Positions 9,185-22,500 of a stretch of 33,255 nucleotides of DNA are shown here, piece after piece. Below the pieces are notes generated by a model. It saw only the letters and a list, made by a program, of their open reading frames with translations, made no database searches and was not told the origin of the DNA. How positions within the stretch are numbered: the stretch's first letter is position 1; each line of letters begins with the position of its first letter. A program made the position numbers and the translations under genes. The stretch is from contig JAFRTM010000006.1 of the NCBI GenBank assembly GCA_017439185.1, forward strand, positions 71,979 to 105,233, written 5' to 3'. The DNA comes from Bacteroidales bacterium (GTDB lineage Bacteria; Bacteroidota; Bacteroidia; Bacteroidales; P3).

Positions 9185-9706
9185 TTATTCGATTCTGAAC
9201 CCATCTGTATTATAGGTGCCGTATGGAGGCCACATCTTGATATTTCGCATCTCTTCTGTTGGAGGAAATGACAATGAGATTTGTTCAAGTGCATCATCCA
9301 CACTGACGTCATAACGTTGTAGAATATTGTAAGAGTCTCTTATCTGTCCCCAATACATTGTGTTTTCTATTGTGTCTGCGTGGAAAATGAATATAGACAC
9401 CGTATCTGTATTAAATTTATTGTATAAATCTGACAATCTGTGAGTTCTACCGTTAAGATCTGCGGATTGATGGCTGTCAATATGAATCATTTGAGCTGAA
9501 GCCATATCTGGCAATGAAGTATCTGGGTACAAAACATTACTCTCACAAGTAGCACATATTGGCTTGTTGATTATAGAATATGAATATATGTCATAATTGG
9601 CGTTATTTTGAATACGGATAGATTGATAGCCATAATGGAATTTTTCACAACCGCAGAATAATACCGATACGGATAAAATACAGATAACTTTAAGAATATA
9701 TTTCAT
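9185..9706 (-). CDS. Paralogous lipoprotein 1 (KMWPPYGTY family)
   Basis: A 173-residue predicted lipoprotein, first of three in a row. The start MKYILKVICI and lipobox end LFCGC are shared with paralogue 3. The mature protein has YPDTSLPDMASAQMIHID, ILQRYDVSVDDAL and the C-terminal FPPTEEMRNIKMWPPYGTY. The ending differs from the other two (TDGFRIE instead of GHRVD). A TATATTTG box about 30 bases upstream could drive all three. The family is not recognised; surface or periplasmic placement follows only from the lipobox. Confidence 0.72.
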   Translation of the reverse strand: MKYILKVICILSVSVLFCGCEKFHYGYQSIRIQNNANYDIYSYSIINKPICATCESNVLYPDTSLPDMASAQMIHIDSHQSADLNGRTHRLSDLYNKFNTDTVSIFIFHADTIENTMYWGQIRDSYNILQRYDVSVDDALEQISLSFPPTEEMRNIKMWPPYGTYNTDGFRIE

Positions 9707-9735
9707 TGGCTCTTTTTTATGTCTTTTTCATTTTG

Positions 9736-9743
9736 CAAATATA
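9736..9743 (-). promoter_or_regulatory. Probable minus-7 box of the lipoprotein cluster
   Basis: On the - strand this reads TATATTTG, fitting TAnnTTTG, 30 bases before the first lipoprotein ATG. No TTG is found at the expected distance upstream. Confidence 0.45.
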
Positions 9744-9882
9744 CTAACTTTTTTGTACCTCTTTATATAATTAGTCTAAAAAAAGGCTTATTCCTGACAT
9801 CTTGGTGAAAATTTTTCTACAACAGGTTGATTGTCAATATGATTTTTTTGTATGTTTTGTCATGCAAAAAAGGCGCTTCTAT

Positions 9883-9935
9883 ATATAAGTACGTCAATGA
9901 CCTGTTTTAAATCGCACTTTTGCCGTAAAAATCGC
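9883..9935 (+). repeat. Imperfect inverted repeat, left arm
   Basis: The arm begins with ATATATAAGTACG (9881-9895 region), whose exact reverse complement CGTACTTATATAT is at 10244-10256. Past the perfect 13 bases the two arms continue to align: TAAATC, ACTTTTG, GT and AAAA recur in the same order with a few indels, for about 53 bases. See the right arm at 10200-10256. Confidence 0.5.
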
Positions 9936-9939
9936 CATA

Positions 9940-9958
9940 TAAGATTATTCTAATCTTA
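9940..9958 (+). terminator. AT-rich stem-loop with T-tract
   Basis: TAAGATTA, loop TTC, TAATCTTA, then AC and eight T (9961-9968). The 8-bp stem has a single G-C pair, so it is weak. Its T-tract faces the + strand, where no convincing gene ends. It may be part of the inverted-repeat segment rather than a working terminator. Confidence 0.3.
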
Positions 9959-10129
9959 ACTTTTTTTTGCGACCCACCGTATCGCCTCCTTGAAGAGGTG
10001 CCAAAGGAGAGGTTTTGCTCTTGCGGATATGAAAATTGCAACCAAGCCAATGTAGGAGGAAACCAGAATGAAAGTAGGAGAAAGGTGCTATTTGCCTGCT
10101 ATGTGCATCGAATAGGCCATTGGCATCAT
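9956..10129 (-). pseudogene. Broken small membrane-protein reading frame
   Basis: On the - strand an ATG at 10129 opens a frame (MMPMAYSMHIAGK) that meets a TAG at 10088-10090. The same frame then continues for 43 codons as HLSPTFILVSSYIGLVAIFI, SARAKPLLWHLFKEAIRWVAKKS and stops at 9956. The part after the TAG is a credible membrane helix followed by a basic amphipathic tail. It has no start codon of its own other than weak ones. It lies inside the inverted-repeat segment. It may be a decayed gene or a chance frame; no family is recognised. Confidence 0.3.
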
Positions 10130-10199
10130 CACGGACCGACCGGTGACTGCCGGATTTGGAATTTTAAGAAAATAAAAAAATGTTAAAAGTTCTTAAATT

Positions 10200-10256
10200 A
10201 CCCTTGCTTTTGACTACAAAAGTTGATTTAGAAATGGACTTGTCCGTACTTATATA
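10200..10256 (-). repeat. Imperfect inverted repeat, right arm
   Basis: Reverse complement partner of 9883-9935. It ends with CGTACTTATATAT (10244-10256). The arms face each other across about 265 bases that hold the stem-loop and the broken reading frame. No target-site duplication is evident outside the arms. Confidence 0.5.
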
Positions 10257-10302
10257 TGAGAGCTTGTCATCCTTGGGTACCTTCAACCGCCGAAATCTCC
10301 TC

Positions 10303-10545
10303 TCACGGCACGGGGTCGTAGCCGCTGCCTCCCCAAGGATGGCAGCGCATAATGCGCTTGAAGGCGAGCCAGCCCCCTTTGAACGGGCCATATTTCTTGA
10401 TGGCTTCCACCGCATATTGCGAGCAGGTGGGACGGTAGCGGCAGGCCGGCGGCGTCCACGGCGATATAAGGTTGCGATAGACCCATATCAGGGCCAGCAT
10501 CACCGCCTGCAACGCCTGGGACAGATAATGGAAAATACGTCTCAT
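10303..10545 (-). CDS. yidD: Membrane protein insertion efficiency factor YidD
   Basis: An 80-residue protein. The family signature is complete: [31 protein letters not shown], then [30 protein letters not shown], with the conserved cysteines at CRYRPTC and RCHP. YidD is known to help YidC insert membrane proteins at the inner face of the inner membrane. The ATG at 10545 overlaps the rnpA stop as ATGA; the longer open frame upstream is the shadow of rnpA. The rnpA-yidD order is the common bacterial one. Confidence 0.95.
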   Translation of the reverse strand: MRRIFHYLSQALQAVMLALIWVYRNLISPWTPPACRYRPTCSQYAVEAIKKYGPFKGGWLAFKRIMRCHPWGGSGYDPVP

Positions 10546-13500
10546 TCCCCCACCTCTTTTATCAGCCGCTGGAGAAGCCTCTGCATCTTGGATGTAGCCA
10601 TGTCCCACACCGGCAATTCGTCGCCGATATAGCTCAGGCCGAGGAGTATATGCCGATTGCCGAGGGTGTCGTAGAGTTGCTGCTTCTGACGGCGGTAACA
10701 TTCGCGTGTGACACGTTTCACACGGTTGCGGTCCACGGCATGCTTGAAACGGCGTTTGGACGTGGCAATGAGTACCTGAACGGGAGCTTCGCCCCCTTCG
10801 GCAAAATCCCAATAGACAGCCCACGGATAGCACACCCAATGGCGCGGACTGCGGTAGAGCTGTTCTATGGCTTTACGGCTGCACAGCCGTTCACGCTTGG
10901 AGAACGTCTCGCTCATTTCTTCTTTTTCGCGGCAGTGGACTTCGTGGTCTTGGTGGTGGCAGTCTTGGCCTTGGTGACAGGAGTCTTGGCCGTCTTCGTA
11001 GCAGTGGTCTTGGCAACCTTGGCGGGTTTCACGGCAGCGGTCTTCGTCTTGGCCGGAGCGGCCTTGGTTACAGTCGTCTTGGTTACGGCGACCTTAGCCG
11101 GGGCAGCCTTGGGCGCCACGGGCTTGGCTTTCGCCGCCGCTTTCTGTTTGGCGTTGCTCTCGGCCACCGCCTTCTCCTTCTCGCGCTCGGCACGACGGGC
11201 AGCGGCCTGGGCCTTCTTCTCCTCCATGCGCTGACGGTAACGTTCCTTGTTGGCGATGACCGGCTTGGTCTTGCGGCTGCCCAAGGTGGCGGTGACCACA
11301 CGACTACGGCCACGGGCAGCAGATTTGAGGCTCGACGGGCGCGCCACTATCACATCCTCCTGCGGACGCCCGAGGATATAGTTCTCTATGGCCATAGCCA
11401 TCGAGGGGGCTGCCGGAGTCGGAGCCTTGACCTGCAGCTTGATGCCGGCCTCTTTGAGAGCCGCATGGGTGGTGGTGCCGAATGCCGCCACCACGACACC
11501 TTCTCCCTTGAAATCGGGGAAGTTCTTCACCAGAGAACGGACTCCAATGGGCGAGAAGAGCGCCACCATATCGAAATCCTTGAGATTGAAATGGGTCAGG
11601 TCGCGCGGCACCGAACGGTACATCGGAGCACGGGTGTATTTGAATTTAGCCTTGTCGAGTAGCTTGGTATATTCGGTCTGCCTCTCGTCGCTGCAAGGGA
11701 AGAGGAACTTCTCGTCGCGGTGCTTGCTCATCACGTCGATAAGCTCGGCAAAGAACTGTTTGCCGAAGAATATCTTGCGTTTGCGGTACTGGATGTAGTT
11801 CTGTAGATAGAGCGCTATATTCTCGCTGGTGCAGAAGTATTTCATCGATTCCGGCACCTGCTCCCTCAACTCTTTCGCCATACGAAAATAATGGTCCACA
11901 GAGTTCTTGGAATTGAGAATCACTGCCGAATACTCCTTGATGTGTATCCGGTTCTTGCGAAACTCGGAGACTGAAATTCCCTGAACCTCGAAAAACTTGT
12001 AGAAGGTAAGGTTCAGCTTGTAGTCGTTCACCAACGCCCTGTACGGCGAATTTTCCAAATCGGCGGGTTCGGGCTGCGAAATCAGAATTTTTTTAATCTT
12101 GGGCATCAACTTAAATATTTATTTACTATGCTGATTTACAAAAACATAAACACCTTAATCGCTACTAAAATAGGCACTATTTCGAAAATGCAAAGATAAT
12201 AAAAAAGATATAATTTTTTACCACCTGAGGCAGATAAAATTACCCACATACACCTTATAACCCTGATTAAGAACACTATAGCAATAAAAATCGCTATAAC
12301 CACCAACCATATAGCACTTTCCCTATAAGTTGCCAGCAAAATCAACGGCAAAAGTACCACCAACGACACCCCTCGCACAAGATAGTCGCAAGTCATATAC
12401 GCCGACATGGCTTCCTTCTCCTTGAACAATAGTGCGAAGAACTTGAACACCCCCATCCTGAACAAACCATAGAGCAAACTCATAGCAACCATAGCCAGAC
12501 CCTGCACTATGCGGTTGTTCATCCACTGCCACTGCATCTGCGGCATCTCGCCAAACGTCATCACCACGAGATAGCCGATAAGACCCAACACCACGAAATT
12601 CAGCAGCGCCAACGGCAACAACATCACATCGGTGCTCACACCCGAATCACGCACCAACACATCCATACGCCGTCTGCTGAATATGCCGGTCAACAGTCCG
12701 AGGAGTTTCATACGGCGGGCACGGAGATATACCGTCATCAGCACTGCCAGCAATATGACCACGCCGAGCATCACACCGTCAACCCTCATATTGCCACGCT
12801 CGATAGGCTCGCGCTCCTCCACCCTCAATGCCGTACCGTTGAAGAGGCTCCTGCCTCCGTAAACCACACTGTCGGCAGGCGAACAAAAAACGCTATCTTC
12901 GACATACAACAACCGGTCATCGCTCTCCAACGAAGCATTTTCCATTGGCAACAACGTGCTGTCAAGCATATCAAATACCACAGTATCAGATTGTTGTATC
13001 ACTTCAGAAATCTCTAATTCAAAATGCAAAATTACACATTTTGAATTTATTGACAAAATTTATTTTTTTCTAATTCAACACACATCCACAATAAAAGCCC
13101 CGAAATGACGTTATTATTAAGTAGAATACATATTATTTATGACAGAGAAGCAAAGCGAACATATCAACCTGCTGCGGGAGCTCGTGGAGCAGACCGCCAA
13201 CCGTAAGATAAAAACCCCTGCCGACTTCAACTTCCTCGCCGGAGTCATCATGGAGCGCACAGGCGAGCCCATCAGCACCTCGACACTCAAACGAATATGG
13301 GGATACATTGAAGGCTACGACAGCACACGCAACTCCTCGCTCAACATACTCTCGCAATGTGTAGGCTACCGCGACTGGGACACCTTTGAGAACATCTATT
13401 GCAGCAACATTGACAAAGACGCCTCCCGTGCCATCATGGCAGAACACCTCTATTCGCGCCACCTTGCCGAGAACGACATCGTAGTCATAGAATGGGCACC

Positions 13501-16500
13501 GCTGCGACACTGCGAACTGCTGTACCTCGGCGACGGCAACTTTAAAGTGCTGGTGTCGGTAAACTCCAAACTACAGGTGGACGACATCTTCCACGCCTCC
13601 CTGTTCATACTCCACCAACCGCTATATATTGACAACCTGGTACGCAACGGCTGCAAACCCACCATGTTCGTGGTAGGCAACAAAGGAGGCCTCTCAAAAA
13701 TAAAACGCATAGCAAACACCTCCTTGATAGAGAAAGGACTACGCACCGAGGTGGAGATATGCGCCCCCGGACGGCGCTCGGCCGAGAACGCAGTGGCCGG
13801 CGGCGCCATGCGCATAGAATTATGCAAAAACCTCGAGGTGGGAGGCCTCACTCCCGACCTGGACGACATCGCCTATTGCGTCAAGCAACTGGGACTACGC
13901 ACCCATGTGCTCATAAGGCCCCGCGGCGGCGACTTCTGCTATACCGACAAGGAGTTTGCGAAGATAATAAAGGACATTGTGTATTGCCGCAAGAAAGGAG
14001 TACACTCCGTGGTGGTAGGATTCCTCACGCCCGACAACAGGATAGACATAGCACGCACCAAGATGGCGGTGGCGGCGGCTCAGGGAATGGAGGTAACATT
14101 CCACCGGGCCTTCGACCGGGTCACCAACCCTGCGGAAGCCCTGGAAGAGATAATCGACTGCGGATGCAAGAGAGTGCTCACCTCGGGATGCCGTCCGACA
14201 GCCGAAGAGGGAATACCGACACTTAGACAGCTGGTATGGCAAGCCCGCGACAGGATAAAAATACTGGCAGGCAGCGGCATCACCCCCGACAACGTGCAAC
14301 GGATAATACGGGAGACCGACGTGCCGGAAGTACACGCCTCCTGCAAGGCATTCGATTCGGACAACTCCATAGTCTCCGACTCGGAAACGGTAAAGAAACT
14401 CATAACAAAAGTACGCAACATAAAATGATACGCAAGTCATACCTGATTCTCGCCACAGCACTGCTGGCACTCTTGTTTGTAGCCTGCCGCAAAGAAACCC
14501 ATTTCATCACCGACAAGCAGTACCGTGAACAGGTACACGCCGACTACCTGGCAAGGACCGAGTTGGCCGCCACCCGAAGTGACATACTCTTCGCGCCGAT
14601 GGACAGCCTCGGCCACAAAGAGCGCGAGGCGATGGAATTCCTTTATGCCTATATGCCCTACAGCGACCTGGCAGACTACGACTACAACTACTTCCTCGGG
14701 CAGGTGCGCTCGGCATTCCTTGCACAAGAAACCTTCAGCTGGGGCAAAGTGGTGCCGGAGGACATATTCCGCCACTTTGTACTCCCCTACCGGGTGAACA
14801 ATGAGAACCTCGACACTGCCAGACAACTGATGTTCCGTGAACTGAAAGGGAGAGTGGAAGGACTCAGCATGGAGCAGGCGGCACTCGAGGTGAACCATTG
14901 GTGCCACGAACACGTAGCCTACCGCGGAGCCGACAGCCGCACCTCGGCACCGCTCGCCACCTTGCGCACAGCACTCGGACGCTGTGGAGAGGAGAGCACC
15001 TTTACAGTGGCAGCATTACGCAGTGTGGGCATTCCCGCACGGCAATGCTATACTCCCCGTTGGGCCCACTGCGACGACAACCACGCATGGGTGGAAGTAT
15101 GGGTCATCGACGACTCGACAAAAAGGGGAGAATGGAAGTTTCTCGGAGCCTGCGAGCCCGACCCGTTGCTAAACATGGGATGGTTTGCCGTACCAAGCAC
15201 CCGCTGCATGATGGTTCACACCAAAGCGTTCGGCCGTTACCACGGCGACGAAGAGGTGGTGAAAGCCTCCGCACTATTTTCAGAACTCAACCTGCTCAGC
15301 CACTACGCTCCCACATGCAGACTCTCGGCCACCGTCACCGACACGGCCGGAAAGCCCGTGCCTGACGCATCGGTGAAGTTTAAACTCTACAACTATGCCG
15401 AATACTACACCCTCGCCGACATCACAGCCGACAAGGACGGTAAGGCCTCGATCACCACAGGATTCGGCGACCTCCTGATCTGGGCTACCGACGGCAAGAG
15501 ATATGGATACATAAAAGCCGACACAAGAAAAGACACCTCGTACACTATAATATTGTCACGCACCGCAGGGGAAGAATATGCCGAACTGCTCGACATAGTG
15601 CCGCCGGCCGCAGGAATAGCCAAGACCGAGCCCTCCACAGAACAGAAAGAGGCCAACAACGCGAGGATAAAAGTGGAGGACTCACTGCGCAACGCCTACA
15701 CCTCCACATTCCTGCACAGCGCCACGGTGGACTGCAATATGAGCCAAGCACAGGTTGACGAGATACTAACCCTCAGCGAAGGGAACCACGAAGAAATAAT
15801 CACGTTCATCAAGCAAGCACACGACTTCCCGTTCCTCTACGACTACCTGCGGTCCTTCTCCGATAAAGACCTGAGAGACTCCCCTGCCGAGGTTTTGCTC
15901 AGCCATCTGACGGAACAGCCGTCGGACATGCCCCTCGAGGTGTACAAGAAAGGAATATTGCCAGCACGAATCGCCAACGAGCTGGTAAGAGAGTGGCGGC
16001 GCCCGCTTGCAGAAGAGCTGCACAAACTGAACTTAACCACTTTAGAATCCCTGCAACAATGGATTGCAGGAAACATAGCCGTGGACGACACGGGGAACTA
16101 CTACCACTGCCCGATTTCGCCGATGGGAGTGATGGGTTTACGCCATAGCGACGCACACTCACGCGACATATTCTTCGTGGCTGGCTGCCGCAGCCTCGGA
16201 ATCCCGTCATATCTCGACAACGCCACCAACACCATATACGTATGGCAGAAGGGGCAATGGACAAGCCTATCGCTCGACCCGCAGCAGCCGAAAGCAGAGC
16301 ACTCCTGCCGCCTGACCCTTACCTATAAAGGCAAGGAACCCGCGAAACCTATATACTGGCCACATTTCACCTTGCAGCACTTCGAGGAGGGAGACTTCAA
16401 TACCTATGACTTCGAGGACGACAGCCGGCTTGCCGACTTCCCCGCTACACTGGCGCTGGAGCCGGGATACTACTGCCTCTCCACGGGCAACCGCGACTCA

Positions 16501-19500
16501 GAAGGGAACGTGCGGTCGAGACTATATTTCTTCACGCTGAAAGCAGGAGAGAAAAGGAGCCTGGAGATAATACTCCGATCACTCGACGAGAAGATTGACA
16601 ACCTGCCATCGATTTCGCCCGACTTGGAGATTGTGGCCGATATGGCGACTGTCAAAGACTATGCCGGAGAGAATGGGATGCTCTTCGTCTCGCTCGGCGA
16701 CTACAGAGAACCGTCGAAACACCTGGTTAAAGAACTTATCGCATTGCACGACCAACTGGAGCAGTGGGGCGGAATGATATATATGCTGGTGCCCGAGGGC
16801 GTGCCGGCAATGTCGTGGGACATCCCCAACAGCGACATCTCGCTGTGGCGGGCGGACAACAAGGACCTGATGGAGAACGCCGTCAAGAAAGCCCTTGACT
16901 GCAACAACCCCACCTATCCCCTATTTGCCGCCATAGACAACAAAGGGAATATCCTCTACCATAGCGACGGATACAAGATAGGCTCGGCAGAGCAGGCATT
17001 GAGGAGCCTATCGAAGAAGTAAAAAACCGCCTTAAGGCGGTAAGGGCTTGCGGGCAGCGGAGACTGCCCACAATGATGTTTTAATTATTTAATGACAAGG
17101 TGCTCCGACCGGCCGCCGTAGCGGATGCCGTAGTTCATGTCAGCATCGCCGTCACCGGAGTCCAGGTTCCACGCGTCGTCCTCATTGCCGTACGTACTCG
17201 ACCAATAGTCGCTGTCGAAGCCTTGGGGAGAGCCACTGTCTTCTTTGTGAGTTTTTCTGCCGAGACAGGAGGTGAGGAGGAGTGCCACTGCGGCAAGCAT
17301 CAGGATGTTGCGTTTCATTGCCACTGTTTATTTTATGTTTCGGGATGCAAAGGTACGAATTATTTTTATAATGGCAACAAAACGATAATGTTTTGTTGGA
17401 TTACTAGTTATACGGGAATAAGAAGACTCCTTATACGTAACTCTTTGATTTTACAACATAACAAACTAATAAACAACACTATACTATTCTTTGAATCAAA
17501 ATTGGAGGACGGCCGATTTTAACACTTTTGTAATTAACTGTAAATTAAGGGTCTATTCGTATCAACTCTATGTTAAGTCTATGGTTTGTTCGACATTGGT
17601 TCGAGAGTAGGATTGAGGTGACGGAAGGTTGGAAAATGAGGTGGCCGGGAGTTGGCGGAAACAGAAAAAGAGGCACCCTCGAACGAGGGTTCCTCAGATA
17701 TCTTAGGGATAAAATCTACCGATTTTGTTGCCTACAGTTCCACCTCGGCGGCAATCTTGGCAGCCAAGTCCTTCAGCTCGTCAGGAGTCATTGCGATGTG
17801 CTTGGTGAAGTTGAGGTCGGCGGGAGTATTGAGAGGGATGAGATGGATGTGGGCATGTGGCACGTCGATTCCGACCACTGCCACCCCTACCTTGATGCAG
17901 GGACAAACCTTTTTGAGGCCTTTGGCTACGGCCTTGCTAAAGAGGTGCAATTTGATAAAAAGCTCATCGTCAATATCGAAGACATAATCGACCTCTTTCT
18001 TGGGGATACAGAGGACGTGGCCTTTGGCGACGGGACTGATATCGAGGAATGCAAGGCAGTCGTCAGTTTCTGCCACTTTATAGCAGGGAATCTCGCCTGC
18101 CACTATTTTGGAAAATATCGATGCCATAAACTTTTCTCCTATTGTTTAACGTTCAACCGAGAGAATTTCGAAATGCATAGTGCCCGCTGGAACCACAACC
18201 TCAACCTGATCGCCCTTGCTCTTGCCAAGGAAAGCTTTGGCGAAGGGCGATGTTACCGATATCTTGGCCTCTTTGAGGTTGGCCTCGCTCTCGGGGACGA
18301 TGGTGTAGGTCTGCTTGGCATTGGTCTTTGTGTTACGTATGGTGATCTTGGAGAGGAGGAGGACCTTGGAAGTATCGATTTTAGACTCGTCGAGCAGACG
18401 TGCATTGGCCACCAGCTCCTGAAGTTTGGAAATACGAGCCTCCAGATGACCCTGTGCCTCTTTGGCGGCGTCATATTCGGCGTTCTCGCTGAGGTCGCCT
18501 TTGTCGCGTGCCTCTGCAATTGCAGCTGCTGCAGCAGGACGTTCGACCGCAATGAGATGGTGCAACTCGTCTTTCAGTTTCTGCAAACCTTCCTCGCTAT
18601 AATATTTTATCTCTGACATTTTTTTGTTGTATTTTAGGTGTTTTTTTGACGTATCTAAAAATTAGGAAAGGCTTGGAAAGCCTTCCCTAATTTGTTTTAC
18701 TATGGCTTGATTCCTTAGAACCTAAACGTTGCACCGATGGAGTGCGAACCCTTCAGCGGGGAAGCTGCACGGTAAGCATATTCGAGAGCAAGCGTAGGCC
18801 TTGTAGAACCATCTGCTTTCTTCTTGGTCAGCGGAATATCGACCGATGCGCCGGCGCAAAGACCGGTGTTGGCCGTGGTACGCTTGGCGCTGTTGAAGAT
18901 GTCGGTCTGGAACACATAGCCGCAACGCAACTGCATGATGTTGAACAGAGAGTATTCAAGACCTACAGTGTAGTTGTCCTTCAAGAAAGCGTTGGAGGTG
19001 AAACTTGCGGCCAGGGTGATGCGCTGATCGGCGGCAGGAATCAAGAAGTCGTACGACATACCGATGTTGAGGCAAGTCGGCAACTCCATGGAAGCCTGAC
19101 GAAACTCCACTGTCATATCGTTGCCAGCCTCGTTCACGATGGTGCGGGAAAGGCCGGTACCTTTAAGGCTCATAGAGGGGCCCCAGTTTTTCAGCGACAT
19201 ACCGAACTTCAACTGGTCGTTTTCGCCGGTAACATACTGGATACCCGCATCAACAGCGAATCCGGTTCCCGATATATCGGCAGTCTGCTCGGTGACGAGT
19301 TTCAGAACCACACCACCATGAATGCTCTTGGTGAAGGAGTGGGCGTATGCCACATTAATATTCATAAATGAAGGGCTGAACGTTCCGTTGGAGCCAGCCT
19401 CAGGGCTTTCCTCGGTGGTCTTGTCGATATTGCCGAAGCCATAAGCCGTCACCGTTGCGGCCACGACTCCACGGTCGAACAGACGGACAGCCAATCCAAA

Positions 19501-22500
19501 CGAGTTGATACCAGCAGCACTACGGATGCCCGACTTACCGCCGAGATACATAGTGTTGGTATAGGCCACCTCAATCTTATTGATAAACGCAATACCGGCA
19601 ATATTCGAATAGAACGCATCCAAGCCTCGGACGTTGGCGACGCTCACGCTGCCCCATCCTGCGCTACGTGCCCACGGGTTAATAAGCAACTCCGTAGCAC
19701 CTGCGGTTCCGCGACGGTTGTCGTTTCCAGCCCATGCTGTACCGACAGAAAGCACCGCCATCAAAACCACTACAGCTAATATTCTAAAACTATTTTTCAT
19801 TGCTATCTATTTTATGGTGTTTTCAATCAATTGTTAGAATTGGAACGAATTCAAGTCAACAGGACGCATCGTACCGAACCACTTGATAACACGTTCGCCA
19901 ATGTCAGGCACACTTACATGTACCAGATACATACCGCCTGCGATAGGAATACCGTTGTGGTTGTGCAGATCCCAGTCGTATGTCGTAACATTGTCGGGCG
20001 TCGGTCCCAAGCGGCGCACCAACGTACCATCGAGCGTGTAAATCGAGATAGTCGAACGGCTCGGCACATTGATGAAGCGTACTTTGGTTTCCAACTGGCT
20101 TGTCGTTTCGTAAGTAGAATAGCTGTAGTAAGGATTCGGTACCACATTGATGAGAGCAAGGATTGAATCCCTGTAATCCTTCGTGGCATCAGCAGCCGTG
20201 GCCGTACCGGTGAGGGTGGCGATATCAGGAGTCAACTCAAACATGTACATCGGGTTGTTGCCGTTCTGAGCCGAAGTGGGCTTGGACTGGTTAGCACCCC
20301 AATACATACCATATTGAGTAGGAACATTGATATCGATGGTCACGTCGCAAGGAATGTCCTTAGGATTGTCGAAAGCGTAACGCGAGTTTACGAGAGGCAT
20401 ATTCACCCAAGCAACCGTCGAGAAAAGAAGAGCTGCAGCGTCACGAACCTCGTCAACAGTTGGTTTAGCCAACTCGTCTTTCAAGACACCATGGTCGTAT
20501 GCAGGAGCGTAGGGGTTCACCGGATCTTTGGTCGTCATGACCTTCTCGGCAATACGCAACATGTTCATAGCAAAACGGCCTGCATCATAAGAAGGTATCT
20601 TATATGCCGTCTTAGACACTTGGTTCTGAGTCTTGAAAATTTTGTAGAACGGCTGACTGGTGGCCTTCATCACATAGATGAAGTGGCGGCCGCCCATCAC
20701 ATAGTTCTGAGTACCGTCCATCACAGTGCTTACGGGGTTCCACAACATGTCGCGACCGTTGAACTGCACATAACGGGAATCCTCGCCGAACATAATGTTC
20801 AGACGCTCACCGGTTGTCACATCGATGGCATAGCCCGGGAACCAGCCCATACCTCTGTCTGAGATGTAGTTGGGGCTGCTTGGATCTTCCGATGCACCAC
20901 TCACTGTAGCGGTGTCTCCATTCTTGTCAACAGAGGCATGGCGACGCATCTGAAAACGACGGGCCTGTCCCTCTGCCTGAGTATAGTCGTCGCACATCTC
21001 AAGAACCGGGCAACGGGTCCATTTGGTGGTATCCGAGGTCAGCACGATACGCACACTCGGCAACGACTTCATATCGTTGAACATAATGGACTTGTTGCAC
21101 GAGTGCGACATAAGTTTACGCAAGGTTGTGTTGTAACCCTGATAACCCTGACCGACAGTAGGACTTGAATGCCAACGTTCCAGTGTGGTGTCGGCAGCAA
21201 TGTAATATTTCATACAGAAGCCTGGGTGATAGTCAAGAGTCGAGGTCAGACGATAGGGAGACCACAAACCGCCTACCACTTTTTCAAACACTTGATATTT
21301 ATCGAATGCCTCAGTGTTCAACATGCTCATACGGTTAGCAGGGATAGAGGTGAGGTAGTAGTCCTCGTCAAGATAGACCTCACTTGTAGAGACTGGGTCG
21401 CTACTGTTACGGAAAGCACCGAGGTTGCCGGCAGCGAACTGGGAACCAGAACGGATCCAGTTGTACAGCGGATAGCTGTCGTCATCGGGGATACCGGAGA
21501 GCCACTGTTTCTCCGAATCGGCAAACACCATTGACGACGAGAGCAAAGATCCTTCGTTGACATAGCCGCCGTCACCGTATGCTAAACCACCCGGGGTAGT
21601 AGTGATAATAAAGTCTGATGCAACTGCTTGGGGGTTGGTGATTGCCACCGAGACACCAAGGTCAAGGAACAACTGCTCGTTGTAGCGACCAATGACGAAA
21701 TCGGCGGTATCGCTATATACGCATACCGAATCAATTATATTATTGTTGGCATCATATACATAACTCTCGACCCACAACGGCTTGCCTGCCTCGGCATTGG
21801 TGATAACCCATTTCGATTTGTCGTTAATACCATTGAACTTGATGACGAACTTGCCGGGCTTAATGTTAAGCGGGTCTATCACTTTCACGTTCACAGGACC
21901 ATAGTTTTCCTCGTAAACAGGATTCTCTATGATACACGGATTGCTGAGCGTCAACGAACCTGTTGTGGCATCCAACACCGAGGTGCCGGGGGCCTTGGCC
22001 GGTTCACCGGGCTTACCCATGAGTTCTTCAAGTGACTTCTGGGTCAGTTTCAAGATGCTACCGCCGTTACCATAACCTTCGATACGGGTGATGTTCGGGC
22101 ACATGCCGAATTCAGCCTGCACGATGGTACCGCCGTTCTCTGCGATCGGGTCGTGAGGTATAGCCACAACCGGCTCGATAGTTCCACCCCACTCGTTCTT
22201 ACGGCCAGCCAGATAAGGCTCTTTCTGTCCGTCGAGCAGGTCGGCTTCTGTCTGCGAATACTCTTTGTAACGGTTGTGAGCGTATGCTATGCAGAGGTAG
22301 TAGTACTCTTTGTTGTTGACAAGCGCCGGGTCTCTTCCTGCTGCGAAAGCATCTGTGGTGAGACGGAAGACATGCTGAATACCAGCATTGGCTCCGGTTA
22401 CCATAATGTTACCAGTCAACAAACCGGTAGTCGAGTTGGAGGTGTAGTTGACCAGCGTTCCGATAGGAATGGTCGGTGAAGAGTTTACTGTGGTATCCGT